Source: CAXMST01 sp963712765
Lineage (GTDB): Bacteria > Actinomycetota > Thermoleophilia > Solirubrobacterales > 70-9
NCBI GenBank assembly: GCA_963712765.1
Contig: CAVQIX010000003.1
Span: forward strand, 248,001-312,000
Length of the DNA: 64,000 nucleotides
Direction: 5' to 3'
A model generated the notes under the pieces. The model was given only the letters and a program-made list of their open reading frames with translations. It was not told where the DNA came from and ran no database searches. Shown piece after piece: positions 15,642 to 23,463 of this stretch; position 1 is the first letter of the stretch; each line of letters starts with the position of its first letter. The position numbers and the translations under genes are program-made.

Positions 15642-15958
15642 CGGCGCTCTACGGCGTCCCGCAGGGCCGCCGCGGCGCGGCCGGCCGCCCGTAGGCCGAG
15701 GGTTGCGGCGCTGCCCGCGAGTGAGACGCCGGCCTTGGCGAGAGCCTCGATCTCGGCCTCGCGCCCCTCCGCCGGTGCCGGCTCGGGGTCCGCCCCGTCG
15801 CCGGCCACGGCCGCCGGTGGGGGATCGGCCGGCGGGTCGGCCCGCCGCGGGCTGCGAACGGCCGGGCGGCTTCGGGGAAGGTTGCCGAGGATCCCTGCCT
15901 GATCCTCCGCTTCGGACTTCCCGGAGCTGTGCGCCGGCGCCGACTCTGATCCGCTCAT
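15638..15958 (-). CDS. Small disordered protein heading the BrkB-photolyase operon
   Basis: This 106-residue protein is Pro/Ala/Glu-rich and mostly disordered for the first 65 residues. It ends with a predicted amphipathic to hydrophobic Ala-rich helix (EIEALAKAGVSLAGSAATLGLRAAGRAAAALRDAVERR). It could be a membrane-associated partner of the BrkB protein, whose start overlaps its stop. The chosen ATG at 15958 is followed by MSGSESAPAH. An upstream extension is open in frame to 16258 but would run through the AT-rich sigA promoter region, so I reject it. No family is recognised. Confidence 0.5.
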   Translation of the reverse strand: MSGSESAPAHSSGKSEAEDQAGILGNLPRSRPAVRSPRRADPPADPPPAAVAGDGADPEPAPAEGREAEIEALAKAGVSLAGSAATLGLRAAGRAAAALRDAVERR

Positions 15959-16082
15959 GAGACCTATTTCATCGGCTTCCGCGGACAAACGCGTTGCGCT
16001 CCTTTCCGAACCGCGCCCCGCCGACCGTAACCACTTGCCGCTGAGCGTGTTGTATAGGTAGCGGCACGCGCCTCTACCGCCC

Positions 16083-16111
16083 TTGACTTCAGAAAATATA
16101 GTGTCTACAAT
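16083..16111 (+). promoter_or_regulatory. Near-consensus sigma-70 promoter of sigA
   Basis: TTGACT (16083-16088), a 17-base AT-rich spacer, then TACAAT (16106-16111). It is the best promoter in the window. The expected transcript start is near 16118, giving a leader of about 200 bases before sigA. The 357-base gene-free stretch 15959-16315 holds this promoter, the hairpin at 16158-16185, and otherwise nothing I can identify. Confidence 0.8.
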
Positions 16112-16157
16112 CGACGCCAGGATAAGGTTTGAACGAAGGCGGATAGCAGTAACTGAG

Positions 16158-16185
16158 GAGCGGACCGTTTTGGTTCCGCTCTTTT
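16158..16185 (+). terminator. Attenuator-like hairpin with U-run in the sigA leader
   Basis: GAGCGGACC pairs with GGTTCCGCTC (one bulged T) around the loop GTTTT and is followed directly by TTTT (16182-16185). It lies about 40-68 bases after the predicted transcript start and about 130 bases before the sigA ATG. Intrinsic U-run terminators are otherwise rare in this window. Confidence 0.5.
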
Positions 16186-16315
16186 CCGCGCCAGGATTCA
16201 ACCCGGACCACCGCCGAGCCGATGTACCGATGTACCAGAAGGTGGCGAATCGATTCAACCCCCGGGTCGATCAGCCAGACAACCGGATAACCGAGAATGG
16301 AGCGCGAAGACTCGA

Positions 16316-17413
16316 ATGCTTGTAGCCGAGCTTCAGGAACTTGAAGAGGTGAAAAACCTGCTGACCAAGGGTCAGCAAGTCGGTGTGCTCACCTTCGGTG
16401 AGATCGCCACGGCGGTAGCCGAGGTGGACGTCGACGAAGGCGATATCGAGGAGCTCTACGGCCACCTCGAGCGCTCCGGTATCGAGCTGGTCGAGGATGT
16501 CGATCCGGCGCAGGCCTCCCAGCCCGAGCGCGACGACGGCAAGCGCGGCAAGCGCCGCAGCAAGGCCACGATCGACCTCAAGCCGGACATGACCACCGAC
16601 AGCCTGCAGCTGTTCCTCAAGGACATCGGCAAGGTCAGGCTGTTGACTGCGGCCGAGGAGGTCGAACTCGCCAAGCGCATCGAGCGCGGCGATCTCGCGG
16701 CCAAGGAGAAGATGGTCGAGTCCAACCTGCGACTCGTCGTCTCGATCGCCAAGAACTACCGCAACCAGGGTCTTCCCTTCCTCGATCTGATCCAGGAGGG
16801 CACGCTCGGCCTCGTCCGCGCGGCCGAGAAGTTCGACTATCGCAAGGGCTTCAAGTTCTCAACCTACGCCACCTGGTGGATCCGTCAAGCGATCGCCCGC
16901 GCGCTCGCCGACAAGGCGCGGACCATCCGCATCCCGGTGCACGTGGTCGAGAAGCTGAACAAGATCGGCCGCGCCGAGCGCAAGCTCGTCACCGAGCTCG
17001 GTCGCGAGCCCACCCCGGAAGAGATCGCCGAGGTAACCGGCATCGAGCCCGACGAGGTCGATTCGATCAAGCGCTCGGCGCAGGCTCCGGTCTCGCTCGA
17101 GAAGCCGGTCGGCGACGAGGAGGAGTCGGAGTTCGGCCAGTTCATCGCCGACGAGAAGGCCGAGTCGCCGTTCGATCGTGCCGCCGACCTGCTCACCAAG
17201 GAGGCGCTCCGTGAGGCGCTCGAGAACCTCTCATACCGCGAGCGCCGAGTGCTCGAGCTGCGCTACGGGCTCGGCGGCGAGCATCCCCGCACGCTGGACG
17301 AGGTCGGTCGCACCTTCAACGTCACCCGTGAGCGGATCCGCCAGATCGAGAATCAGAGTCTGAAGAAGCTCCAGACGCTCGCCGAAGCTCAGAAGCTCCG
17401 AGAGGTGGCTTGA
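16316..17413 (+). CDS. rpoD: Primary RNA polymerase sigma factor (RpoD/SigA)
   Basis: This is the housekeeping sigma factor, 365 residues. Region 1.1-like sequence (VKNLLTKGQQVGVLTFGEIATAV) is followed by a short basic linker. Then come region 1.2 (TTDSLQLFLKDIGKVRLLTAAEEVELAKRIERGD) and region 2 with the core-binding and -10 melting helices (NLRLVVSIAKNYRNQGLPFLDLIQEGTLGLVRAAEKFDYRKGFKFSTYATWWIRQAI). Region 3 (RTIRIPVHVVEKLNKI) and region 4 helix-turn-helix (RTLDEVGRTFNVTRERIRQIENQSLKKL) complete it. No non-conserved insertion separates regions 1.2 and 2. The ATG lacks a convincing Shine-Dalgarno. It is transcribed from the strong promoter at 16083 through a long structured leader. Confidence 0.95.
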   Translation: MLVAELQELEEVKNLLTKGQQVGVLTFGEIATAVAEVDVDEGDIEELYGHLERSGIELVEDVDPAQASQPERDDGKRGKRRSKATIDLKPDMTTDSLQLFLKDIGKVRLLTAAEEVELAKRIERGDLAAKEKMVESNLRLVVSIAKNYRNQGLPFLDLIQEGTLGLVRAAEKFDYRKGFKFSTYATWWIRQAIARALADKARTIRIPVHVVEKLNKIGRAERKLVTELGREPTPEEIAEVTGIEPDEVDSIKRSAQAPVSLEKPVGDEEESEFGQFIADEKAESPFDRAADLLTKEALREALENLSYRERRVLELRYGLGGEHPRTLDEVGRTFNVTRERIRQIENQSLKKLQTLAEAQKLREVA

Positions 17414-17451
17414 GCCCATTCCAGGCCTCCACTGAGGCCGGGGGTGATCAG

Positions 17452-17457
17452 TAGCCT
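17452..17457 (+). promoter_or_regulatory. -10 box (TAGCCT) of the sulfatase gene
   Basis: TAGCCT ends 6 bases before the ATG at 17464, another leaderless-type arrangement. Confidence 0.55.
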
Positions 17458-17463
17458 CTCCCC

Positions 17464-19023
17464 ATGGCCGTGATGCCGCGGGGCATGGTTGTGGGGTTGG
17501 CGAGTTTCGCACTTGCGCTCTCCACCCCGGCCGCGGCGGCCCAGCGATCTCCTGATCCGGGGCCTCCCGAGGTCGGTGCCGAGCAGCCGAACCTGGTCCT
17601 GATCACGACCGACGATCAACCGTCGAGCAGCTTCAGGCGGGCCTACATGCCGGCGACGTTCGGCGCGCTGGTCGAGCGCGGGACGAGCTTCACCGATGCG
17701 GTGGTCAACAGCCCGCTCTGCTGTCCGAGCCGGTCGACGATCCTGACCGGTCAGTACCCACACAACCACGGGGTGCTTTCCAATGCTCCTGGGTACGGTT
17801 CGCTCGCCGACAAGCGGAACGTGCTGCCGGTGTGGCTGCGCCGCGCCGGCTACCGCACCGCCCACTTCGGCAAGTGGCTGCACGGCTACCGCCGGGTTGC
17901 CGGGCGCCGACCGGCGCCGGGGTGGGACCGTTGGTACACGCAGCATCGCCGCGACCGCTACTACGACTACAAGATCGCGGTCGGCAAGGGCCCGCTAGTT
18001 CAAAAAGGCGTGGCCCCGGAGGACCACGTGACTGCCGCCGTGGCGCGAGCGGCGAGCCGCTTCGTCCGCAGGAAGGCCGACAACCTCGAGCCGCTCTATC
18101 TGCAGCTGGATCTGTTCGCGCCCCACGCCGGGCCTGAGACGGTTCCCAGCGGGTGCAGCGGCACCGCCCAGCCCGAACAGCGCGACCTCGGGCGCTTCTC
18201 CCGCTCGCTCGCTCCGCGAGTCCCGTCGTTCAACGAGGCCGAGATCGACGACAAGCCGGCCTTCGCGCAGTTGCCGACGCTCGACGCCGAGGCGATCGAG
18301 GCACTCGATATCCGCTACCGCTGCATCCTGCAGTCGCTGGCCGGCGCCGACCGGGCGATCAAGAGCGTGATCAGGGAGTTCCGGCTTGCGGGTGAGATGT
18401 CGAACACGGCGTTCGTCTTCCTCACCGACAACGGGTTCCTCAGCGGTGAGCACCGAGTGCGCGCCGGCAAGGCCCGGCCCTTCGAGGAGGTGGTGCGCAC
18501 GCCGCTGGTACTCAGGCTGCCGAGCTCAGTCGGCGCCGGCCGGCCGGTAGTTCCCGCGCCAGTCGGAGCCCTCGATATCGCTCCGACGCTGCTCGAACTC
18601 GCCGGCGCGCAGCCCTGCAACCGCCGCGGCTGCAGGGTCCTGGACGGACGCTCGCTGCTCGGCCTCGCGACCGGCGCCGCGGCCGAGCGGCCCGATCGGG
18701 CGATTCTCGTCGAGATGGCGGAGCCGCAAGGAGAGCAGGCTAGAGAGAGAGCATGCGCCTTCCAGGCTCTCCGCACCCGGACCGATGTGCTGGTCGAGAA
18801 CACGCGTGTTCCCGACCCCGTCTCGGGCCTCTGCCGGGACGAGGTCCTCTACGAGCATTACGACCGGATCGAAGACCCCTTTCAGCTCGATAATCTCCTC
18901 CCGCCTGATCGCGGTCTTCCGGGTCCACGACAGGTCGAACTCCTCAGCCGACTCGGCGCGATCCGTGCCTGCTCGGGGGTCGAGGGCCGGGATCCGTTAA
19001 CCGCCGGTGGCTGGTGCGAATAG
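17464..19023 (+). CDS. Secreted type I (formylglycine) sulfatase
   Basis: This 519-residue protein has a signal peptide (hydrophobic core VVGLASFALALS, probable cleavage after PAAAA). The alkaline phosphatase/sulfatase fold follows: NLVLITTDDQ (metal Asp pair), then LCCPSRSTILTGQYPHNHGV, the CxPSR sulfatase signature whose first Cys is converted to formylglycine. Further elements are YRTAHFGKWLHGY and VFLTDNGFLSGEHR, the remaining metal/Lys/His region. A Cys-type enzyme requires a formylglycine-generating enzyme or anSME; none apart from the FGE-fold half of EgtB is in this window. The substrate is unknown. Length is normal and the catalytic motifs are intact. Confidence 0.85.
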   Translation: MAVMPRGMVVGLASFALALSTPAAAAQRSPDPGPPEVGAEQPNLVLITTDDQPSSSFRRAYMPATFGALVERGTSFTDAVVNSPLCCPSRSTILTGQYPHNHGVLSNAPGYGSLADKRNVLPVWLRRAGYRTAHFGKWLHGYRRVAGRRPAPGWDRWYTQHRRDRYYDYKIAVGKGPLVQKGVAPEDHVTAAVARAASRFVRRKADNLEPLYLQLDLFAPHAGPETVPSGCSGTAQPEQRDLGRFSRSLAPRVPSFNEAEIDDKPAFAQLPTLDAEAIEALDIRYRCILQSLAGADRAIKSVIREFRLAGEMSNTAFVFLTDNGFLSGEHRVRAGKARPFEEVVRTPLVLRLPSSVGAGRPVVPAPVGALDIAPTLLELAGAQPCNRRGCRVLDGRSLLGLATGAAAERPDRAILVEMAEPQGEQARERACAFQALRTRTDVLVENTRVPDPVSGLCRDEVLYEHYDRIEDPFQLDNLLPPDRGLPGPRQVELLSRLGAIRACSGVEGRDPLTAGGWCE

Positions 19024-19064
19024 TCACGCACTAATTAGCGCTCAAGAATTTTGTCCGATCGCCC

Positions 19065-19070
19065 GATAAT
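19065..19070 (+). promoter_or_regulatory. -10 box (GATAAT) of the pilT-like gene
   Basis: GATAAT ends 8 bases before the ATG at 19079, with no Shine-Dalgarno. The local AT-rich stretch supports a promoter. Confidence 0.45.
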
Positions 19071-19078
19071 CGTGATGA

Positions 19079-20986
19079 ATGGTGCTCGATATTGATGAAT
19101 GCCTACGCACTCTGGTGCATAGTGAGGGCTCGGACCTGCATCTGAAGGTCGCCTCGCCGCCGATGGCGCGGATCAATGGTGACCTGCGGCCGCTCGAGGG
19201 CTACGAGAAGCTCAGCTCTGAGGAGACCGAGGCTGCGCTGCGCAAGCTGCTCACCGACGACCGGACCCGCGAGGAGTTCGCCTCCGACGGCGAGGCCGAC
19301 TTCGCCTACGCGCTGAAGGGCGTCTCACGCTTCCGCGTCAACGCTTTCCGTCAGCGGGGATCGGTCTCGATCGTCTGTCGCGCGATCCCCTTCCAGGTGC
19401 GGACGATCGAGGACCTGGGGCTGCCGCCCGTAATCCGTGATCTCGCCGATGAGAAGCGCGGGATCATTCTGCTCACCGGTACCACCGGGTCCGGCAAGTC
19501 GACGACGCTCGCGGCGATGATCGACCACATCAACAACAACAACTCGCAGCACATCATCACGCTGGAGGATCCGATCGAGTACCTGCACCGCGACAAGCGC
19601 TCGATCGTCAACCAGCGCGAGGTAGGCTCCGACACGATCAGCTTCGGCCGCGCGATGAGGCGTGTCCTCCGCCAGGACCCCGACGTGATCCTCGTCGGCG
19701 AGATGCGCGACGAAGAGACGGTGAGAATCGCGCTGTCGGCCGCCGAGACCGGCCACCTGGTGCTCTCGACCCTGCACACCCTCGACGCGACCGAGACGAT
19801 CAACCGGATCATCGACTTCTTCCCGCCACATCTGCAGCAGCAGGCCCGGGTGATGCTCGCCTCGACACTCCGCGGAGCCGTCTCCCAGCGGCTGGTTCCG
19901 ACCAAGGACGGGACAGGAAGGGTCGCTGCCAGTGAGATCCTCGTCGTCACCGGGCGGGTCCAGGACCTGATCTTGAACCCGAACGAGACCGGGAAGATCA
20001 GCCAGGTGATCGCCGAGGGCGAGTACTACGGAATGCGGACCTTCGACCAGGCGTTGCTCGAGAAGGTCGCCGCGGGTCAGGTCGACGAGCAGGTGGCGAT
20101 GGATTACGCGTCGAGTCCTCACGACTTCAAGCTGATGCTTGCATCAGCCGGAAAGGCGGCCAGCGACCTCAGCCAGCTCGACGACGACAGCGACGAGGCC
20201 GCGCCGGAGATGGATATCGATGGCGCCTACGGTTCCTCCGAGCCGGCGCCCGAGCCGGCGCCCGAGCCGGTCGCGCCGGCCCCGCCGCTCCCGCCCGCGG
20301 CGCCGGCCCCTCAGGCGGCTTCAGGGCCGGCCGAGATCTCTGGTGCCAACGACGTGCACGTCGACTACGGCTCCCCGGAGCATGCCTACGGGCGCTCGGT
20401 GGAGAGCTCTGAGCCTGATCCGAACCCGCAGCCACCCGCCGTGACCGCGATCGAGCCCGAGCCGCAGCCGCCCGCCGTGACCGAGCCTCAGAGCGAGCCG
20501 CCCGCCGTGACCGCGATCGAGCCCGAGCCGCAGCCGCCCGCCGTGACCGAGCCTCAGAGCGAGCCACCCGCCGTGACCGCGATCGAGCCCGAGCCGCAGC
20601 CGCCCGCCGTGACCGAGCCTCAGAGCGAGCCACCGGCCGTGACCGCGACCGAGCCCGAGCCGCAGCCGCCCGCCGTGACCGCGATCGAGCGCGAGCCGCG
20701 GCCACCCGCCGTGCCCGAGCCCGAGCGGCGGCCATCCGCCGTGCCCGAGCCCGAGCCGACGGCCATCGCATCTCCGGCGTCGAACGGTTCGTCCCCCGCA
20801 GCCGGGGGTGGCGAGCGGCGTCCTGCCGCCGCTCCCGACGGGCTGGGCGGCGAGGCATACGCAGAGGTCTGGGGTGAGCATCGGGAGGGCTCCGGCGACG
20901 CTCGCCCGGAGGAAGCGCAGCCCGCTCGCGATGTCAAAGACCGGCTCGCCGAGTTCCGGCCCGCGAACTACCGGCCGCCGCGATAG
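19079..20986 (+). CDS. pilT: PilT-family type IV pilus ATPase with a long repetitive C-terminal tail
   Basis: The first about 355 residues are a complete PilT. The N-terminal PAS-like domain (SEGSDLHLKVASPPMARINGDLRPL) precedes Walker A LLTGTTGSGKSTTLAAMIDHIN (about 134-142), the Asp box (THIITLEDPIEYLH in sense), Walker B QDPDVILVGEMRDEETV and the His box GHLVLSTLHTLDA. PilT hexamers power pilus retraction. The PilT AIRNLIRE signature is replaced by KISQVIAEGEYYGM. The last about 270 residues are a Pro/Glu/Ala disordered tail with 22-residue repeats, far longer than the usual 350-residue family length. A prepilin-like gene lies at 0.2-0.7 kb, but no other pilus genes are here. Confidence 0.87.
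   Translation: MVLDIDECLRTLVHSEGSDLHLKVASPPMARINGDLRPLEGYEKLSSEETEAALRKLLTDDRTREEFASDGEADFAYALKGVSRFRVNAFRQRGSVSIVCRAIPFQVRTIEDLGLPPVIRDLADEKRGIILLTGTTGSGKSTTLAAMIDHINNNNSQHIITLEDPIEYLHRDKRSIVNQREVGSDTISFGRAMRRVLRQDPDVILVGEMRDEETVRIALSAAETGHLVLSTLHTLDATETINRIIDFFPPHLQQQARVMLASTLRGAVSQRLVPTKDGTGRVAASEILVVTGRVQDLILNPNETGKISQVIAEGEYYGMRTFDQALLEKVAAGQVDEQVAMDYASSPHDFKLMLASAGKAASDLSQLDDDSDEAAPEMDIDGAYGSSEPAPEPAPEPVAPAPPLPPAAPAPQAASGPAEISGANDVHVDYGSPEHAYGRSVESSEPDPNPQPPAVTAIEPEPQPPAVTEPQSEPPAVTAIEPEPQPPAVTEPQSEPPAVTAIEPEPQPPAVTEPQSEPPAVTATEPEPQPPAVTAIEREPRPPAVPEPERRPSAVPEPEPTAIASPASNGSSPAAGGGERRPAAAPDGLGGEAYAEVWGEHREGSGDARPEEAQPARDVKDRLAEFRPANYRPPR
20453..20650 (+). repeat. Three tandem 66-bp repeats inside pilT
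   Basis: Three near-identical 66-bp units start at 20453, 20519 and 20585, each coding EPEPQPPAVTE then PQSEPPAVTAI. They differ by a few silent changes, such as CCG versus CCA for Pro. Degenerate half-units flank both sides. The in-frame length makes copy-number change by slippage or recombination harmless to the frame. Confidence 0.85.
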
Positions 20987-21013
20987 GCACCGGCGCCGCG
21001 GTTCGCTCCTATA

Positions 21014-21042
21014 CTTTACTTCCTGAAGCATTGCGCTATCTT
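21014..21042 (+). promoter_or_regulatory. Promoter region of the HxlR regulator
   Basis: CTTTAC (21014-21019), 17 bases, TATCTT (21037-21042). A second possible -10, TATACT, lies at 21010-21015. This is an AT-rich island in otherwise GC-rich DNA, suitable for autoregulation by the encoded winged-helix protein. Confidence 0.45.
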
Positions 21043-21095
21043 TAGTGCAGTGCGGTCGGTGGGAAACCCAATCGGCCGCTGCAGTGAGACAGCCT

Positions 21096-21446
21096 ATGAG
21101 CCGACCAGCGATGAGCGACAGCACCTGCCCAGTCTGCGCCTGTGCGGAGATCATCTCCGGCAAGTGGACCCTGTTGGTGATCCGAGACCTCTCGGACGGC
21201 AGCCGGCGGTTCTGCGAGCTCGAGCGCTCTCTGGCCGGAATCAGCCCGAGGACGCTGTCGCTGCGCCTGCGGGCGCTGGAGGAGCAGGGCGTCGTCGAGC
21301 GACACACCTATCCCGAGGTCCCGCCGCGGGTCGAATACGCACTGACCGACAAGGGCCGCGATCTCGTGCCCCTGATCGACGACATGCGCAACTACGGCCG
21401 TCGCTGGCTCGCCGCTGACCGCGAAGCGGTCGCTGCCGGCGCTTGA
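21096..21446 (+). CDS. HxlR-family winged helix-turn-helix transcriptional regulator
   Basis: This 116-residue protein opens with the HxlR hallmark CPVCACAEIISGKWTLLVIRDLSDGSRRFCELERSL. The SGKWTLLVIRDL helix and the cysteines just before it are typical. The wHTH core follows (SPRTLSLRLRALEEQGVVERHTYPEVPPRVEYALTDKG). HxlR proteins are dimeric repressors or activators that often sense electrophiles through the N-terminal Cys; here two cysteines four residues apart are available. ATG at 21111 is an alternative start that keeps the domain whole. The target is unknown. The adjacent 638-residue unknown protein on the same strand is one candidate. Confidence 0.8.
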   Translation: MSRPAMSDSTCPVCACAEIISGKWTLLVIRDLSDGSRRFCELERSLAGISPRTLSLRLRALEEQGVVERHTYPEVPPRVEYALTDKGRDLVPLIDDMRNYGRRWLAADREAVAAGA

Positions 21447-21526
21447 TGACTCAAGCCAGCATCTAGATAACGCGCAAGGAATCTTGCAGTCAAGGAGGGC
21501 GCGCCGGGCGGGCGAAGTCCGCCTTC

Positions 21527-23443
21527 GTGCTCGATCTACACCTAAGACACACGTTGACGCAGCTGAGCCGCGATGCCGCCGGGGTCTTCACCGACCTCCT
21601 CGGCAACGGCCAGGAGATCCCCTACGAGATCGCGGAGCCGGGTGACGCGCTCGCCTTCTGTCAGTACAAGCCGCTGACGGCGAAGTTCGTTCGCGACAAC
21701 GCGACCGAGCTGCGCGAGCTCGACAGCTTCCACGATGCCGCAGAGACGATGCGCCGCTCCGACATCGCCGCCTCCTACCTCGAGGACGCGGCGATCACCC
21801 CGCCCGCCGACAGCGTCGAGCGCGCGACGCTGGCCGTCACCTACTTCCTCGCCCGCCTCTGGGACGGCTGCTCCGATTTCGAAATCGAGGACAGCCGCTT
21901 CGCCGCGGCGCTGGCCGAGATCGAGGAGTGCAGCGAGCCGGAGGCCGGGGAGGTCGAGGCGATCGTCCCACTCGTCGGCCTGCAGATGGATGCAACTCGG
22001 CTAGAACTCGCAGGAGCGACGATCGTCCGCGCCGACACGGTGGATGTACCGACCGAGGCCGCCCGCGGAGCCCGTCCCGACGGCGGCGAGTGGGAGCCCA
22101 GCTTCCTGATCAGCGCGATGATCGACCTCGATCCCGGCGGCGGCCTCGCCGGTGCCGGGGAGCGCGTCGCACGGACCTTCGAACGCGTCGTCACGACGCT
22201 GCGCCTGTTCAAGCGCGGCGGCGTCGGACTCGGTCCCTACGGCTGGGTTCGCGTTGCGGGCGACCGCTGGCGCCGGATCTCGACTGGGGCCGGCCGGCCC
22301 CGCTCGGGTGGCTACCAGCTGAGTGAGAGCGAGCTCGGCGAGCTCGGCGATCTCGCTCGAACGGTCTCTGTCCACCCCCGCCGGGTCAGCCGCCTGCGCC
22401 GGGCCCTCCTGCGCTTCGAGAGCGGCCTCGACCGCAGAGGCGCGGTCGACGCCCTCAACGACCATCTGCTTGGCCTGCGGTTCCTTCTCGAGGGTGAGGG
22501 TCCCGCGGGGGTCGGCATGCCGATGCGTGCCGCGGCGCTGGCCGCCGACAGCGATCGGCGGCCGGAGCTCAAGGAGACCGTTGAGGAGGCCCTGGCGCTC
22601 GAGCGCGAGCTCTGGAGTGGCGAGCCGACCGGTGACAGCAAGCTCTCGCCCTCCCAGGTCGCGACCGGGATCGAGGACCTGCTGCGGACGATCCTCTGTC
22701 GAGCCGTCAGCGGTGAGCTGGGCGCCGACGTCCGTGCCGCCGCCGACGAGACCCTGCTCGGCGACGGCCTCGCCGTCGGCGAGGGCGCCGGCGAGCGCGG
22801 GGGGACCAGCGAGTGGGAGGTCGAGCCCGACGTCAGCCGGGAGGAGGCCGAGCCCGCGACGCCGGAGCTCGCCACCTCAGAGGCCTTCGAGAGGTTCGAC
22901 CGCGACCACGAGGCGGGGGTCACCGTGGCCCGCACCGGCAATGCCGGGCGGGAAGAGACGACTGCTGAGGAGGCGATGCCGGTGATCGAGGACATCGAAA
23001 GACAGCTCGACAGGGCACCCAGGATCGATGTCCCCGGGCGGGACGACGTGGAGGCCTCCGATGAGAGTGGGCGGACGCCGGCCGCGGAGTCCACCGAGGC
23101 GCCGCGCGTGCCGCGAAAGCACCCGATCCCGTTCGGATCGGACCCGACGCCCCGGGTCGAGGCCAACGCCCGCGAGCCCGAGCCGGCGGCCGCCGCGGCC
23201 AGGGCCGACACCGCCCCCGCCGCCCCTGACTGGCTCGGCGAGGTCGACGACGGCGACGGCGTCACGATGTCCTTCCCGAAGCCCTCGGAGCCGCGCGGTG
23301 AGAACCACCTGGACGAGCTCTCGAAGCCGCCGATGGAGCGGGAGGAGGTCCGCGCGAGGGTCGAGTACCTCTTCCCGCGCACCGAGACCAACTGGGTCGT
23401 TGGCCAGGACACCGACGACCGCAAGGGCGCCGCAGCGAGCTGA
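21527..23443 (+). CDS. Large protein of unknown function, possibly a degenerate ApeA/HEPN-like domain plus disordered tail
   Basis: This 638-residue protein has no signal peptide or membrane segment. Residues 1-180 are alpha/beta. Residues about 285-400 are helical, with RALLRFESGLDRRGAVDALNDHLLGLRFLLEGEG and then MRAAALAADSDRRPELKETVEEALALERELWSG. This resembles the layout of ApeA-like HEPN domains (ALRRF ... LEALL ... LRAA ... RSKIVHG), but the catalytic RxxxxH is not preserved. Residues about 420-600 are acidic and disordered, followed by a short ordered end (REEVRARVEYLFPRTETNWVVG). I do not recognise a characterised family. The GTG start is the best available; no clear ribosome binding site is visible. 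Confidence 0.5.
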   Translation: MLDLHLRHTLTQLSRDAAGVFTDLLGNGQEIPYEIAEPGDALAFCQYKPLTAKFVRDNATELRELDSFHDAAETMRRSDIAASYLEDAAITPPADSVERATLAVTYFLARLWDGCSDFEIEDSRFAAALAEIEECSEPEAGEVEAIVPLVGLQMDATRLELAGATIVRADTVDVPTEAARGARPDGGEWEPSFLISAMIDLDPGGGLAGAGERVARTFERVVTTLRLFKRGGVGLGPYGWVRVAGDRWRRISTGAGRPRSGGYQLSESELGELGDLARTVSVHPRRVSRLRRALLRFESGLDRRGAVDALNDHLLGLRFLLEGEGPAGVGMPMRAAALAADSDRRPELKETVEEALALERELWSGEPTGDSKLSPSQVATGIEDLLRTILCRAVSGELGADVRAAADETLLGDGLAVGEGAGERGGTSEWEVEPDVSREEAEPATPELATSEAFERFDRDHEAGVTVARTGNAGREETTAEEAMPVIEDIERQLDRAPRIDVPGRDDVEASDESGRTPAAESTEAPRVPRKHPIPFGSDPTPRVEANAREPEPAAAAARADTAPAAPDWLGEVDDGDGVTMSFPKPSEPRGENHLDELSKPPMEREEVRARVEYLFPRTETNWVVGQDTDDRKGAAAS

Positions 23444-23463
23444 GAACCGACGCTCGCGGGCGC

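Noticed and set aside
16083..16325. 80-codon open frame from TTG in the sigA leader
   Set aside because: Its start codon is the -35 element of the sigA promoter, so it would not be transcribed in full.
17424..17439. Terminator after sigA (GGCCTC-CACT-GAGGCC)
   Set aside because: Only 6 bp with no T-run, and it lies just ahead of the sulfatase promoter; too weak to call.
20321..21307. 328-residue open frame on the minus strand opposite the pilT tail and HxlR gene
   Set aside because: Its repeats (GHGGRLRLGLDRGHGG) are the reverse reading of the pilT 66-bp repeats, and it runs through two well-supported plus-strand genes.
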